Shown one piece after another: positions 44,580-56,967 of a stretch of DNA of 64,000 nucleotides (positions are counted from its first letter, which is position 1; each line of letters begins with the position of its first letter). The position numbers and the translations under genes were made by a program. The notes under the pieces were generated by a model. It was not told the DNA's origin and did no database searches. It was given only the letters and a program-made list of their open reading frames with translations. Location: positions 1,240,001-1,304,000 of the forward strand of contig CP126206.1 in the NCBI GenBank assembly GCA_030272155.1, written 5' to 3'. This DNA comes from Tetradesmus obliquus (lineage: Eukaryota; Chlorophyta; Chlorophyceae; Sphaeropleales; Scenedesmaceae).

Positions 44580-45242
44580 TCAGCCGTCATGCAGTGTCAG
44601 CCGCACAGCCCAGCTGCTGCAAGGCATCCACGGGTCAACCCCGCAGCTGAGCCGCCACCGCACACCAGCAGCAGCAAGCGGGCCTTGCTCTGATGCAGTG
44701 CTGCCGGTGCTGCTGCTAAGGTTATTGCAGCGTGCTGGTGGCTCAGCGTGTGGTGCCATATCTGTGGAGCCTGCTGTGGTTGCTGCTGCTGCTGCTGTTG
44801 TTGGCTTACTGGCTGCCATGTGTGCTTGCGCTGCACCAAGGGATCCCAGCCCCCACACATGGCAGGCTTGCAGCTGCTGCTGCAGCTTCCGCCCCAGGCC
44901 CAGCGAGGGGGGAGCTCCAGCAGCATGTTTGCATGCACTGTGCCGCTGCTGCTGCTGCTGCTTGTGTGGCAGCATCTGCTGCAGCTGCTGCCACCATGAA
45001 GAAGGCCACCCCTGCCAGCTGCTGCCACTGGCTTGCAGCTGCAGCTGCTGCTGCTGCTCAGGTTGCCGCTGATGCGACTGTGAGCACTTGGAGTCAGCAA
45101 GCTCATGGCAGCTTTGTAGGCACTGCAGCGATTGCAGCAAGTGTTGCTGCTGTTGCCGCTGCCGCTTCTGCTGCTGCTGCTCCTGTTGGTCTTTGTGTGC
45201 GTGTGGTTCTGCGCTTGCGCCGCCAGTGCTATGTTGCTGACA

Positions 45243-45284
<42 letters not shown>

Positions 45285-45374
45285 TGTCATGCCTGCTGCC
45301 AGCTTGAGCGCGTCAGCTGGGCTGCCCACTGCACTGATGCTGACCTCAAGCCAGGTGCTGCCACTCTCACCACC

Positions 45375-45406
<32 letters not shown>

Positions 45407-46357
45407 CCCTTGTTGAGCTCGCACTCAGCTGCAGCACGTGCTGCCGTGACAGCTGCTGTACAGCGTGCAGCACCAGCTGCCACCCCAGCCCTTCTGCTGC
45501 CAACCACTTCGCTTCAAGCCTCCTGCGCTTGCTGCTGCTGGCTTTTGCCAGCGCTGCACCTACTGCAGACCCTGGCACCCCACTACCACCATGCTGCTGC
45601 TGCCACTTTCCCTGCCCTTGCCACAAACTGCTGCTGCTGCTGCTAAAATTCAAAGTGCTGAGGTCCATGCCTAGTGTGGCAGAGGCCAGGCAGCTGCTGC
45701 TGATCTGCAGCGAGCCTTCTACAGCAGCCCTGCTGGCGCTGCTGCAGTTGGTCTCCAGGTCCAGCCGCGCCCTGTGCAGGGAGTTGTTTGTGTGCCTGGC
45801 GTAGAGTGAGAAGCAGAGTTCCTGCAAGCTGGCTGGGTGCTGGGGCGTGTTTGGGCTGAGGGCGGCGGCCAACTGCAGGCCTGCAGGACAGCAGCGGTCA
45901 AACATGCGACGGGCAGGGTTGTAACATTATGTTGTGGTAGTGCTGCTTGTCAACGCAGTTGCTGCAGGATGTGTGCTGTTTGCATAGCTGCAAATGTACA
46001 TCCGCTGCGCTGATGTCAGGGTGCTGTTGTGCTTGTGTGTGGGGGCTGCTACCTTCACCAGCGCTGCAGCTGTCAGTGCAGCAGGCCTGAGAAGCAGCAT
46101 TTGGTGACCAGGATATGGTCATGCGAGAACATGCTGCTGATTTGACCATACATACTACTACTATCTATATACTGCAGCAGTGCTGATGCTCTGCTGGTTT
46201 ATGGCTACTTGATAGCTGGACGATGTCTCCTGCTCTGACTGGCTTGCGCACCTGCAGCCGGGGAGAGCTGGCGCTCACAGCTGATGCGCAGCTGGCTGTG
46301 CTGATTTGCTGCTTCATCCGGATCATCTACTAGGAGCTCTTGAACATAAAGAGTCAT
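44580..46357 (-). CDS. Unknown Gln/Ser/Ala-rich protein, copy B
   Basis: Exon 1 is 46357-46252 and exon 2 is 45880-44580; the phase-1 junction closes and gives 468 residues. It is the inverted partner of 31500-33367. It keeps MTLYVQELLVDDPDEAANQ, RISCERQLSPAAGLQL, SLQELCFSLYARHTNN, SLQISSSCLASATLGMDL, KRRRLEAKW, WLEVSISAV and the C-terminal GVRWRLSCGVDPWMPCSSWA. Differences are concentrated in the Gln, Ser and Ala tracts. Both copies have open frames and intact splice sites, so both could be expressed. Function is unknown. Confidence 0.7.
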
Positions 46358-46676
46358 ATTATATTTTCCCAGGAGTGATGTGCAGGAGATGCTGGCAGCA
46401 GCAAGCTGCTGCTTGTCCTTGTTGTCCTTACTGCTGACAGCACACGGTGAGTGAGGGGTGACTTCGACCCTAAACTACAAGTTTCGGCAAAGAAATGCTT
46501 ACGTGTTATATGTTGACGTGCTCATTCAGTGGTAAGCTCGTGCTGGGCTCGTGACAGCCCTGGTTGACAGACACCCCAAGGACATGACAGGGCAAGACCT
46601 AGTTGCAATCAGCACCATAGATCTCCCTGAATTACATGTTGACCGGTTTTAAAAGGATAATTTTTCATTTCTGAAC
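46358..46676. promoter_or_regulatory. Duplicated bidirectional promoter region
   Basis: This is the counterpart of 31179-31499. It separates copy B of the Gln/Ser-rich gene (minus) from an orphan CYP97C exon 1 copy (plus). Sequence blocks near both start codons are retained. Confidence 0.55.
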
Positions 46677-46990
46677 ATGTCGCTACTTCAGCAGCGCTCG
46701 CTTAGCAATACACGCAGCACTGGCAGCAGGCCGGTGCTGCAAGGTGCCACGCCATGCCGCGTCGTGTCTAGCCGTGCGTTTACGCGCACTCCAGTCAAAC
46801 GCAGCATTGCGGCACGCGCGTCAGACGATGAGGTGGGGCACATCCCAGGCTGTCCTGCAAGCAGCAGCAGAGCAGCAGGGACAGCCAACATCCCAGGCAG
46901 CTCTGCCCAACGCCCATTGGCGATTGACCGTTGACCGTTGACTGCTTGCAAGACACTGGGCCAGTTGGCGGGAAGAATTTTGATGCAGCA
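46677..46990 (+). pseudogene. Orphan copy of CYP97C promoter-proximal exons (transit peptide)
   Basis: 46677-46832 matches CYP97C exon 1 codon for codon, with a few replacements (ATPCRVV, RAFTRTPVKRS), and keeps the GAG|GTGGGG donor. The following intron and the start of exon 2 (DTGPVGGKNFDAAAS, about 46954-46990) are also present; then homology ends. No P450 exons follow, so it cannot make a P450. It could still be transcribed and supply a plastid transit peptide to a downstream exon, but I see none on this strand. Confidence 0.85.
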
Positions 46991-46991
46991 G

Positions 46992-47250
46992 CATCACCCA
47001 GCTCTTGTTGGGGCAGCAGCGGCCATGCACAACCCAACTGCACCAGCACAACCCAGATGCCACCCCACCCGTTACTTCAGCACCTGCTTTGCTGCACCGG
47101 CATCACCCAGCTCTTGTTGGGGCAGCAGCGGCCATGCACAACCCAACTGCACCAGCACAACCCAGATGCCACCCCACCCGTTACTTCAGCACCTGCTTTG
47201 CTGCACCGGCATCACCCAGCCCTTGTTTGGGCAGCAGCAGGCCGTGTTGG
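46992..47250 (-). repeat. 109-bp tandem repeat: tail echoes of the PLA2 terminal exon
   Basis: Units start at 46992, 47101 and 47210 (period 109). The first two are almost identical. On the minus strand each contains CCPNK(S/G)WVMPVQQSRC plus stop and about 50 bases beyond, so they repeat the end of the terminal exon and the start of its 3' UTR. Confidence 0.9.
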
Positions 47251-48200
47251 CAAAGTAGGTGGCAACAGCAGCAGCCATGCCTCGCCGCACAAAGTCGCTC
47301 CGCGGTAGCGGCAGGCTGCTAACACACGCCACGATGGCCCTGTCACAGGCGCACCTGCAGTGGCAGAAGGCAGCACATGCACAGTCTGTGTGAGCTGTGC
47401 CAGCAGAGCACGGCACATATGACGCATTGCACGAAGTCGCCTCGAGGCAGCGGCAAGCTGCTCACGCAGGCTACAATGGCCCTGTCACACCCACACCTGC
47501 ACCAGCAGTAGAGGCGCATACAGCTGCTGATTCAATATGCTGTACAGTGTGCTGCAGGTTGCTGAGACAAGATGCAATGGCCCTGTTGCAGCCGCATGTG
47601 GCGGCGGTGTACGCCTGCAGCAGCAAAGGGAACGGCACAGTCTCTTCTAGCTGCGGCTCAACACATGATGCATCAAACAATGCTCTGGAGTGCGCTGCAG
47701 GTCTCACTTGCCGACCTGTAGTATGAGGTGGCATCGTGACAGCTATAATGCCGCTTGCAGCAAGCATCCAACACATCAACAGGCACCCAACCCCACGGCC
47801 CACACGGCCCACACTCTGACCTGACAGGCTACACCTTCAGCAGTGCCCACCTCTGTCAACACCATCCTTCCGGCACTGCCACGCTGCTGCTGCTGCTGCC
47901 GCTGCTACACTGTGCTCAACCGCACAAGCTTCAGCCCGACAAGCTAATACATCAGCACACCTGTTGTATGACGTGGCATCAAAACAGTCATCATGCCGCT
48001 TGCAGCAAGCATCCAGCGCATCAATCGGCGTGCCACTGCCATAGTGCAGTCCACTCCCTCATCCAACAGATGCACCAGAAACAAATCATCACAGCCAAAA
48101 CAGATCATCCACCATCATCCAACAGACACACCAGATACATCAGATTCACCAACAACAGTGCCCACCTCGAGCAACAGCCATCTTGCCCACAACACTTCCA

Positions 48201-48237
<37 letters not shown>

Positions 48238-48430
48238 GCTGCTATACTGTGCTCAACCGAGCACACTTCAGCCTAACAAGCTGACACAGCAGCAGGCCCA
48301 CCTGTTGTATGATGTGGCGTCATAACAGTCATCATGCAGCTTGCAGCAAGCTTCCAGCGCATCAATTGGTGTGTCGCGGCCCACACCCTCACCCAACAGA
48401 CCACAACGTCAGCAATGCCCACCTCATGTG
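47186..48430 (-). CDS. Secretory-type phospholipase A2-like gene, partial model
   Basis: The PLA2 active-site signature CCxxHDxC is seen three times on the minus strand: PIDALEACCKLHDDCYDATS (about 48420-48302), TPIDALDACCKRHDDCFDAT (about 48075-47975) and VDVLDACCKRHYSCHDATS (about 47830-47727). Each ends in an AG|GT donor at phase 2. The terminal exon 47354-47186 joins in phase and reads RCACDRAIVACVSSLPLP, then RSDFVRRGMAAAVATYF, ending CCPNKGWVMPVQQSRC. CDRA..AC is the second helix typical of PLA2. The family cleaves the sn-2 acyl chain of phospholipids, with His-Asp catalysis and calcium. I favour the 48302-48420 copy as the working exon, with the other two as tail echoes. The third has lost the Asp of HD. 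The N-terminal exons and any signal peptide were not found (probably 48430-48740). Confidence 0.65.
47405..47650 (-). repeat. Head echoes of the PLA2 terminal exon
   Basis: CGCDRAIVACVSSLPLPRGD (about 47490-47405, preceded by GCAG) and TCGCNRAIASCLSNL (about 47622-47555) repeat the start of the intact terminal exon, upstream of it in the transcript. Confidence 0.85.
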
Positions 48431-48959
48431 AGGTCGCGCTGCTAGCGTGACTGTTACACCCACAGCGCAGCCGCGCTACTGCTGCTGCCATGTCATCAGA
48501 TATATCAAATTGCTTTGACTGCACCCATCACAGAGACCTGGCTCATCGGTTGGCAGGACGCTGCCATGTGTGCCGTAGGCGCCACTTACTTGGATGATCT
48601 CGTCCTGTTTGTTCCTTCTGCTGCTGACGGGCAGTTCAGCCGGAAGGCACACCACGGAAGTGGAGGAGTGCAGGGTGTAGCAAATGCTTATGACAACCCG
48701 TTCAAATTTGCTGAGTGACAAATGCCCGACAGCCACTCAACCAAAGCATCGTGCAACTGCTTTGCTGCTTGCTGCTGTATAATGTTTGCAACTGGTAGCC
48801 TTCCTGCAGCAGTGCATGCTGCGTGCTGGTGACAGCGGCTTCGTTCAATCTGCCTAAGCCGACGTGCTGAGTCTCCGGTCCTTCTTATTCATGTCTAAGT
48901 AAATCATAAGCATTTATATTCATCTGCCTCGTGCTGCCAAGACACCGCCAGTGCTTAGG
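48431..48959. other. Region between PLA2-like and coiled-coil genes
   Basis: This is probably the missing 5' exons of the minus-strand PLA2 gene and the promoter of the plus-strand coiled-coil gene. Neither could be placed. Confidence 0.4.
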
Positions 48960-50884
48960 ATGCCTTCCTCGTTCTCCTCATGGACGAGCCCGCTGTCGGG
49001 CTCAACAAGAACCAATGATAGAACGCCTCGCAAGGTAGATCAAGCCGGATGATAGAACAGCAGGCCTTGTTGTCGAGTGCAGCTGGTGCAGCAGCTGTAT
49101 GAACACGCCCTTCTGGTGCTGTTCCGCAGGATCAGACGCCCGAGGAGTTGCAGGATGAAGTCAAGAAGCTTAAGAATGACCTAAAGGATACACAGTAAGC
49201 TTCGCGTCGCGGACAGCCTTGAGCAGCAGCAGCCAACTGGCAACATCATGTCAGGGGCCTGTTGCAGCAGCAGACATGCTGCAGCAACAGCCTACTACTA
49301 ATGATTGCCTGACTGCATTGGCAGATGTGTTTCACTGGAGGTGCAGCCAGACCTTGGCAGCTGGCACTTTTCGGCAACCTTCCATGCACACAGCACACGC
49401 AGCCGACTGGCAGCCTACCTGTCTCTTGCTGACACATGATCTACCACAGCCAGTGCTGCAGCATCCTCTCAAGGCCAACAGTCAACGCAAGTGTAGCATA
49501 TCTGCAAGTTTCCAGCACTGCAACTCAAGCTGTCGATGGCTATGCCCGTGTTTGTGAGTGTTGAATTTGGATGTGAATCCCTGTGTGTCCTGCAGGGGCC
49601 GGCTGGCTCGCAGCCACCACGATGCAGACAAGCTCGTCACACAGGTCAAGGTGGGAAAACGTGTTATGTACCATGTTACGTTGTCATGCAACATCTTGAT
49701 GCTGCGTAACATAAGTGCAGTTTTAGCTTGTGATGTGGCCAGCTTTGCCTGTGCAGCGGCTCCTCCTGCAAGCTGCTGCTACTGCTGCTGCACAGGCAGC
49801 TGGCCATGCGTAGCCATATGGGTGTCACCAAGTCGTATGACATGTTGCCGCAGTCACAGCAACATTGCTTCTGCTGGCACGCTCATTGCACAGCAGCAAC
49901 CAGCCGCACGTACGTGAACAGGCTACCCAACATCGCCACATACTGCCAGCTTCAAAGTCTACTTCCTGCAAGCCAGCGATTATGCCCATGTCGTAGTTTT
50001 GTGTTTGACAACATAGTATGTAACCAATAAGTAACGCATCTATGTCACGTGGGCCAAGCAACGCAGGTGTACAACAAGCGCCACCAGGAGGACACGCGGC
50101 GCATCCAGGAGCTGACGGCTGCAGCAGCAGAGGCCGCCACACTGCGCGCCAAGCTGAAAGAGGTGGAGGCGGTGAGTTTGACCTACCATATTTGGTTGTT
50201 TTTGGTGCTGGTGTTTTTGTTTGATGGGCGGCATCCAGGAGCTGACTGCGGCAGCAGCAGAGGCTGCCACGCTGCGTGCAAAGCTGAAAGAAGTAGAGGT
50301 GGTGAGTGGCCGCAGGCTTTCATGGATTGTGTCTCTCATTTTCTCATCAAGCTGGCTGTGGCGCAAGCGCTGACGGCAGCAGCAGTAAATGCAGCCATGC
50401 TGTGCTTCAAGCTGAAAGAGGCGGAGGCGGTGAGTGGTGCCAGAGTTGTGTCACGTGATCGTCCATGCATGCTAGGTTGCCGCATAGCCACCCTAGGGCG
50501 TGGTCAGCAGCCGCAGAGGCTGCCACGCTGCGCTTGTTGGTCTGTTTGGATCATTTAGTATGTGTTTGGTATATGTGTCATAGTGCAGAGCATGTGGGTT
50601 CTGTGTGTGTAGCCTTTTTCCTGCTGCAAGTGCGGCGGGTGCAGACAAAATGATGGTGCCCGGCAATTGGGTTCGCTCAATTGTGCTGTGTGTAGTGAGC
50701 CAGTAGGATCCCCCCCCCCCCCCCCCCTGGTAACAACAATAACAAAAAGGTGGTGGTGCAGCCTCTGCGCTGCTTCGTGTGCCTCGTGTGGATCTGGCAG
50801 CAAGTCTAGATGCAGCTAGTCCAGACGCAGGATCCTTTTTGTTACCTCACTTCACCGCTGCTGCCACTGCCACTGCTGCTGCTG

Positions 50885-50918
<34 letters not shown>

Positions 50919-53900
50919 GCCAGGCACGTGATGCGGAGCACCTGGCCTTCCTGCAGCAATCAGTGGCCTGCCAGGAGCTGCAGAGGAAGCAGGAGGGGCA
51001 GGCGAAGCAGCTGGAGGAGCTGCCACGCCTGAGGTACGGCAACTTGTTACTTGCTGTTACACAGTTGTGATAAGTCTGTTGTGTTCGAGTTGCAATGCTT
51101 GCCAGTCGGTGGCCTGCCAGGAGCTGCAGAGGAAGGAAGAGAGCCAGGCCAAGCAGCTGGAGGAGCTGCCACGCTTGAGGTGCGGCTGTGTCTGCTGTGT
51201 GCAACTGCTGCTAGTTCTGCTGCTGTCAAACTTCTATGGCGACTTTACAACACAGGAGGTTCCTGCCGGCTGTGCCATGCCCCGCCCTGCTTGCAAAATA
51301 GGCTTTGCTGCATGCCTTCCTGAGAAGACAGCGTCTGAGAATCGCGGCATTCTCTGATGCATTGTGATTCTCAGATCATTGGATCTGATGCAATGATCTG
51401 AAGGTGAAAATTCAATCTGTTTTTGCTATGTTCCTCTGCCCTCCTTGCAGGGCGGGCCTAGCAGATGCGCAGAGTGAGCTGCAGGACGTCATGCAGCAGC
51501 TGGCAGCAGCACAGCAGCAGCTCACCGCCAACCAGGCAACAGCAGCCGCCGCTGAGGCAGCACTCCCTAGCATGCAGCAGCAGCTGCAGGAGGCGCATGC
51601 GGCAGCAGCAGCGACGCAGCAGCAGCTGCATGCGGCTCAGGCGGCAGCCGCAGATCAGCAGGCAGCACATGCTGATCTGAGATCTGAGCATGCCAAGGTT
51701 TTGGAGGAGCGTGCTGAGCTGCAGGCACATCTGGATCAGGCCCGGCAGCAGCTGCAGCAGCAGCAGTTGGAGCTGCAGGGCCAGCTGGCAGCTGTGCAGG
51801 AGCAGCAGCAGGCAATGCAGCAGCAGCTGCAGCAGCAGCAAGAGCTTGCAAGCAGCTTGGAAGCACAGGTTGCTGCCGCGCAGGATGCGTTGAAGGTGAG
51901 TTAGCTACATATGGTTGGCTTTCGACTCGGTTCAATAGTATGTGTGATGTTCAGAGGCGTGTGCAGAGTAGCTCAACTGTTTATGGTATGCTACTCAGTA
52001 TGTTGGCGTGCAGCGCGAGGTAATCTAGCATTGTTAAAAAACTGAGCTGTGCCTGCAGTGCCGCCAATATCGTCATGCTGGAGCTGCTACACACACCCTG
52101 CTGCTGACACCCTGCTGCTGGCATCCTGCTGCTGCTACTGCTGCTGCTGCTGCTGCAGGCCGAGCAGTCCACCATCGCCGGCCTGGAAGCAGAGATCCAA
52201 GCCAAGCAGGCGGAGGCAGCAGCAGCAGCAGGCGAGCTGCAGCAGCTGCAGCAGCACTTTGAGCAGCAGCATGCCATGGCTGCGGAGCTGGTGGCCAGTG
52301 TGGAAAGCCTGCAGAAGCGCGAGCAGCAGCAGCAGCAGGCGCTGCAGCAGGCCCAGCAGCAGCAGGGGGAGCTGCAGCAGGACTTTGAGGCGCTGCAGCA
52401 GCTGGTGGTGAAGCTGCAGGGTGTGATTGAGCAGCAGACAGCTGCGTATGCTGCACTTAAGCAAGCTCAAGAGGGGCTCCTCTTGCAGGACAAGCAGCAG
52501 CAGCCAGCAGCAGCAGGGAGTGGCGAGCTGCTTTCACAGGAGGAGGTTTTGCAAATGCAACGGGAGCTGCAGGCTGTGAGGCAGCAGCTGGCTGCTGCTG
52601 AGCAGCAGCTGGCGCAGCAGCAGCTGCAGCAGCAGCAGCGCAGCGTGATGGGCGCGCTGAAGGCGGCAGATGCAGGCAGGCATGCAGCAGCAGGGCGGCT
52701 GGCGGCACAGGAGCTGCACGAGAGCGAGAGTGCGCTGCAGGTAAGGGCTGTGGCCTTTTTTTGAGGTCGTCTGTGTTGTAGTGTGGTGCCGCTGTTGCAG
52801 AAGGCGGCTGATGCAGGCAGGCATGCGGTGGCGGGGCGGCTTGCTGCACAGGAGCATCAGCAAAGTGCACTGCAGGTAATGGTTGTGGCCGGGTGTGTAG
52901 TGAGCTGTGTTGTACTGTGGTGTCGCTGTTGCTGCGGCAGCATGTGTTGGGGTGGGCATGCAGCAGCGGGGCGGCTTGCAGCCCAGGAGCCTCAGGCAAG
53001 TGAGAGTGCACTGCAGGCGGCTTTTGCAGTCCTGTTGGTTGTGTTGCAGAAGTGTGGTTCCCGGGCGCCTGCTGCTAGTCTAGCTCCCTGGCGCGTGGTG
53101 TGTGTGATTTACATGTGCGAGCTTGTTCTATACCCACCATGGATGCTGCTGTTACCTCTGCCTGCTGCCTGCTGCCGCTGCTGCTGCTGCTGCTGGTGGT
53201 GCTGCTGCTGCCGCTGCTGCCACTGCTGCTGCTCAGGCTCACGCGCAGGAGCTGGCCGACCTTGTGAGTGAGCTGAAGCAGCAGCAGGCCACGGCAACAG
53301 AGGAGCTGACTGATGCCATTGCACGGTGAGGATAGGACGGAAACAACAGCACACGCTCTACGTAGAGCAACATGCAGTAGTATAGTGTTGCACTGCAGCT
53401 CATTGACGCAATCCGTGTGCGGCCTGGTGTTACTGTGCGGGTGAGGCGCAACAGCGCAGGGCGCGCATGGCAGCATAATCTGTCTCAGCCCTGTAACATG
53501 GGCGCGCATGGCAGCATAATCTGTCTCAGCCCTGTGTTATACCCCTGTTTCAAACCATCTGGTGTTCTGTGGTGTTCCTGCAGGGCTGAAGCAGGGGAGC
53601 GCGAAGCAGGGGACGCAGCTTCTGCATTGCTGGGCCTGCGCCAGCAGCTGGCAGCGGCTGCGGAGCAGAGCACGCTACTGCTGGAGGCACAGGCGGGGCA
53701 GGCTGCACTGACGGTGAGGCATGGCAGCCAACAGCATCTAGCCGACAAGCGGGATACCTTGTAGACTTTTGCACCTGTCTTGCTGTGGAAGGCGCATGCG
53801 ATGCAGGCGACGCTGACGGTGAGGGGCTGGTGCGTGGGCAGCATAAGCAGCAAGAGTAGTTATGTGTGCAGTAACAGGCTTAGTTTTTGCTGCTGGTTGT

Positions 53901-56900
53901 GGACAATGAGAGCCTCGCACAAGTCGATGAGCAGCTGCCTGGCTCACTGAACCCAGCCAAATCAGTCCTGCTGTGACACATGCATGCTGCCATTTCTGCT
54001 TGTTATATATGTTTCAGGCAAAACTGCAGAAGCTGAGGGAAGGCCGTGAGAGGCTGCTGGAAGCAAAGTGACAGCTCCCTCCCCTCACCCGACGTGGCTG
54101 ATACTGCTGCAACTTGCCTGCTGTGTGTGATTTGCTGGGCTGTGTGTGTTGCAGGCTGAGCTTCATCACCTGACCGAGGACAACGAGGCGCTCTTTGAGG
54201 ACAAGCATCAGCTGCAAGCGCAACCCTGCCGTGACACATGCACGCTGCTTTGTGCTGTACAAATGCTGCTCGTCACTGCAGGGTCAACTGCAGAAGCTGA
54301 CGGAAGACAACGACGCACTCTTTGAGGACAACCAGCAGCTGCGCGCTGAGCTGAGGGGCGTGCGGGCACTGCATGGTTCAAACACTTCTAGCCAGGTCAA
54401 TCATGCTGTGACGCATGCATGCCTGCCTGCTGCTCATTTTACTGTTTCATGTTGCAGGGTGAGCTGCAGAAGCTCACAGAAGATAATGAGGCTCTCTTTG
54501 AAGACAACCAGCAGCTGCGCGCTGAGCTGGAAGGGGTGCGGGGGCGGCTGAACGAGAGCAGGCACAGCGCGGGCGAGGTGGCGAAACTGGCGGCACTCAG
54601 CACGGCAGACGCAAACCTCGCACGGTGAGTCGGCTGCGATGTCTGGTTGCTTTTAGGTGTGTTCCAAATAGTATTGTTGGCGGGCTTGGTCGGTCCTGGA
54701 TTGTTCGACTTTAGTGCTGCTGTTGGGTGATGTGTGGCAAGCTGCGTGCTTCATCATTGTGGGGCTTAGCTGGAAGGGGTGCGGGGGCGGCTCAATGAAA
54801 GCAGGCACAGCGCGGGCGAGGCGGCGAAACTGGCGGCACTCAGCACCGCAGACGCAAACCTTGCACGGTGAGACAGCTGCGCTGTACTGCTGCAGGCTGC
54901 GCTGCGCACTGCCGAATGACATGCATCGCCGGTAACCACCGAGTCTTTCCTACCACATGCAATCTCATACCACATGCGACTGCCAGCTCCGTTGCATTGG
55001 TGTGCTCTTGCTGCGGGGCGCAACACAATGGCTTGCAGAACCAGCTGAGCATGATGCGCTGCGCGCTGCGGGCCCCAATTTGCGCCGTGAATGAGGTGCA
55101 TCGTCGAATCTCCCCACCCTGCATGCTTCTGCCTGCTGTGTTCGACTCCTGCAGGGCTCAACATGAGGGCCTGCAGAACCAGCTCAGCGTGATGCGCGCC
55201 AAGCTGCCGTGTGCAGTCCCTACCGTGAATGGCATGCCAACTGGAGGTCTACTAAACGCGTGTCTGCTTTCTGCACATTTGAAAACTGCTGCAGGGCTCA
55301 GCACGAGGACTTGCAGAACCAGCTCTCAGTCATGCGCGCCGAGCTGCGTGCCGCCCTTCGTGCCGTGAATGACGTGCGGCAGAGCGGCCTGCCTCCCCTG
55401 GCACAGGCAGCGCAGGCGCTGGCAGCGGGCCTGTCTGCAGGGCAGTCTGGCCTGTCTGCTGTAGAGCTTGAAGTGGACCGCCTGGCATACATGCTGCGTG
55501 GCAGTGGGGAGCAGGTGAGCAGCACAGGGTTCGGACTTCAGGGTTTGGTGTTGAGGCATTCACGGCTGGGCTGTCTGCAGGCCAGTCTGGCCTGTCTGCC
55601 GTGGAGCTGGAGGTGGATCGGCTGGCATACATGCTGCGTGGCAGCAACGAGCAACAGGTGAGACACATGTGTTTATCGGGTTCAGAGTTCAGGCTTTGAT
55701 GTTTGTTTGATGTGGCGCTGGCGGCCGGCCTCTCAGCAGGGCAGTCGGGCCGCGCTGCGCGCTGTGAATGAGGTGCGGCCTGCCTCCCCTGGCACAGGCG
55801 CTGGCGGCTGGCCTGTCTACGGGGCAGTCCGGCTTGTCTGCTGTGGAGCTTGAACTCGATCGCCTGACATACATGCTGTGTGGCAGCAGCGAATAACAGG
55901 TGAGGCGTTGTCCTGGTAGGGTGTTGCATATTCGGTTTGTTTGGTTTTAAAGGTTTGGGCTGGGCAGGCGCTGTGAACGAGGTGCGGCAGAGCGGCCTGC
56001 CTCCCCTGGCGCAGGCGGCGCAGGCGCTGGCAGCGGGCCTGTCTGCAGGCCAGTCCGGCTTGTCTGCGGTTGAGCTGGAGGTTGATCGGCTGGCCTAGAT
56101 GCTGCGCGGCAGCAGCGAGCAGCAGGTAAGAACATGTTTACAAAGAGTTTGTGTTTTGGGGTTTATAGTTCAGGCTTTGAGTTGTGGCGCTGGCAGCCGG
56201 CCTCTCAGCAGGGCAGTCGGGGCTGTCTGCCGTGGAGCTGGAGGTGGATCGGCTGGCGTACATGCTGTGTGGCAGTGGGGAGCAGGTGAGCCGGAGTTGT
56301 ATTGGGCTTTGAGATGTTGCTGTAACTGCTGAGCCGTCTGCGGGCCAGTCGGAGCTGTCTGCTGTGGAGCTTGAAGTGGATCGGCTGGCGTACATGCTGC
56401 GGGGCAGCAGCGGTGAACAAGTGAGCAGCGCAGGGTTCGGACTTCAGGGTGGTGTCGAGGCATTCACGGCTGGCCTGTCTGCGGGCCAGTCGGAGCTGTC
56501 TGCTGTGGAGCTTGTGGTTGACCGGCTGGCATACATGCTGCGGAGCAGAGTGGGGAGCAGGTGAGCAGCGGGGGGTTGAGCAGGGTGCGGTACTGGTTGG
56601 AGGTTTGGGTGTTGAGGCGATGGGGTGTTGGCATGTTGTCCTGCATGCTGTTGAAAACCTGCTGCTGCTGCTGCACCTCGCAGGATGCGCAGGCAGCGCA
56701 GCACGCCACCGGCTCCTAGCTGTCCCTGCTCAAGTCAACGCTGGACAAGGCAGCAGAGCAGCAGCACCTGAGCCGCACTGACGCCGCCACAACCTGCTGC
56801 TGCTGCTACTGTTGCTGCTTGCAGGATTTCCAGGCAGCGCAGCACGCCGCAGGCTCCCAGCTGTCCCTGCTCATGTCCACCCTGGATAAAGCAACAGAGC

Positions 56901-56933
56901 AGCAGCACCTGAGCCACCATGAAGCCTTAACAA

Positions 56934-56967
<34 letters not shown>

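Larger units (their letters stand above)
44580..46990. repeat. Inverted duplication, unit B
   Basis: This is the reverse-complement partner of 30870-33367. Its outer end stops inside CYP97C exon 2 (GPVGGKNFDAAAS), immediately before the 109-base tandem repeat of the phospholipase locus. Confidence 0.9.

Noticed and set aside
30870..46990. The inverted duplication as a simple assembly artefact
   Set aside because: The arms differ at many bases and in tract lengths while both keep open frames, which an assembly duplication would not produce.
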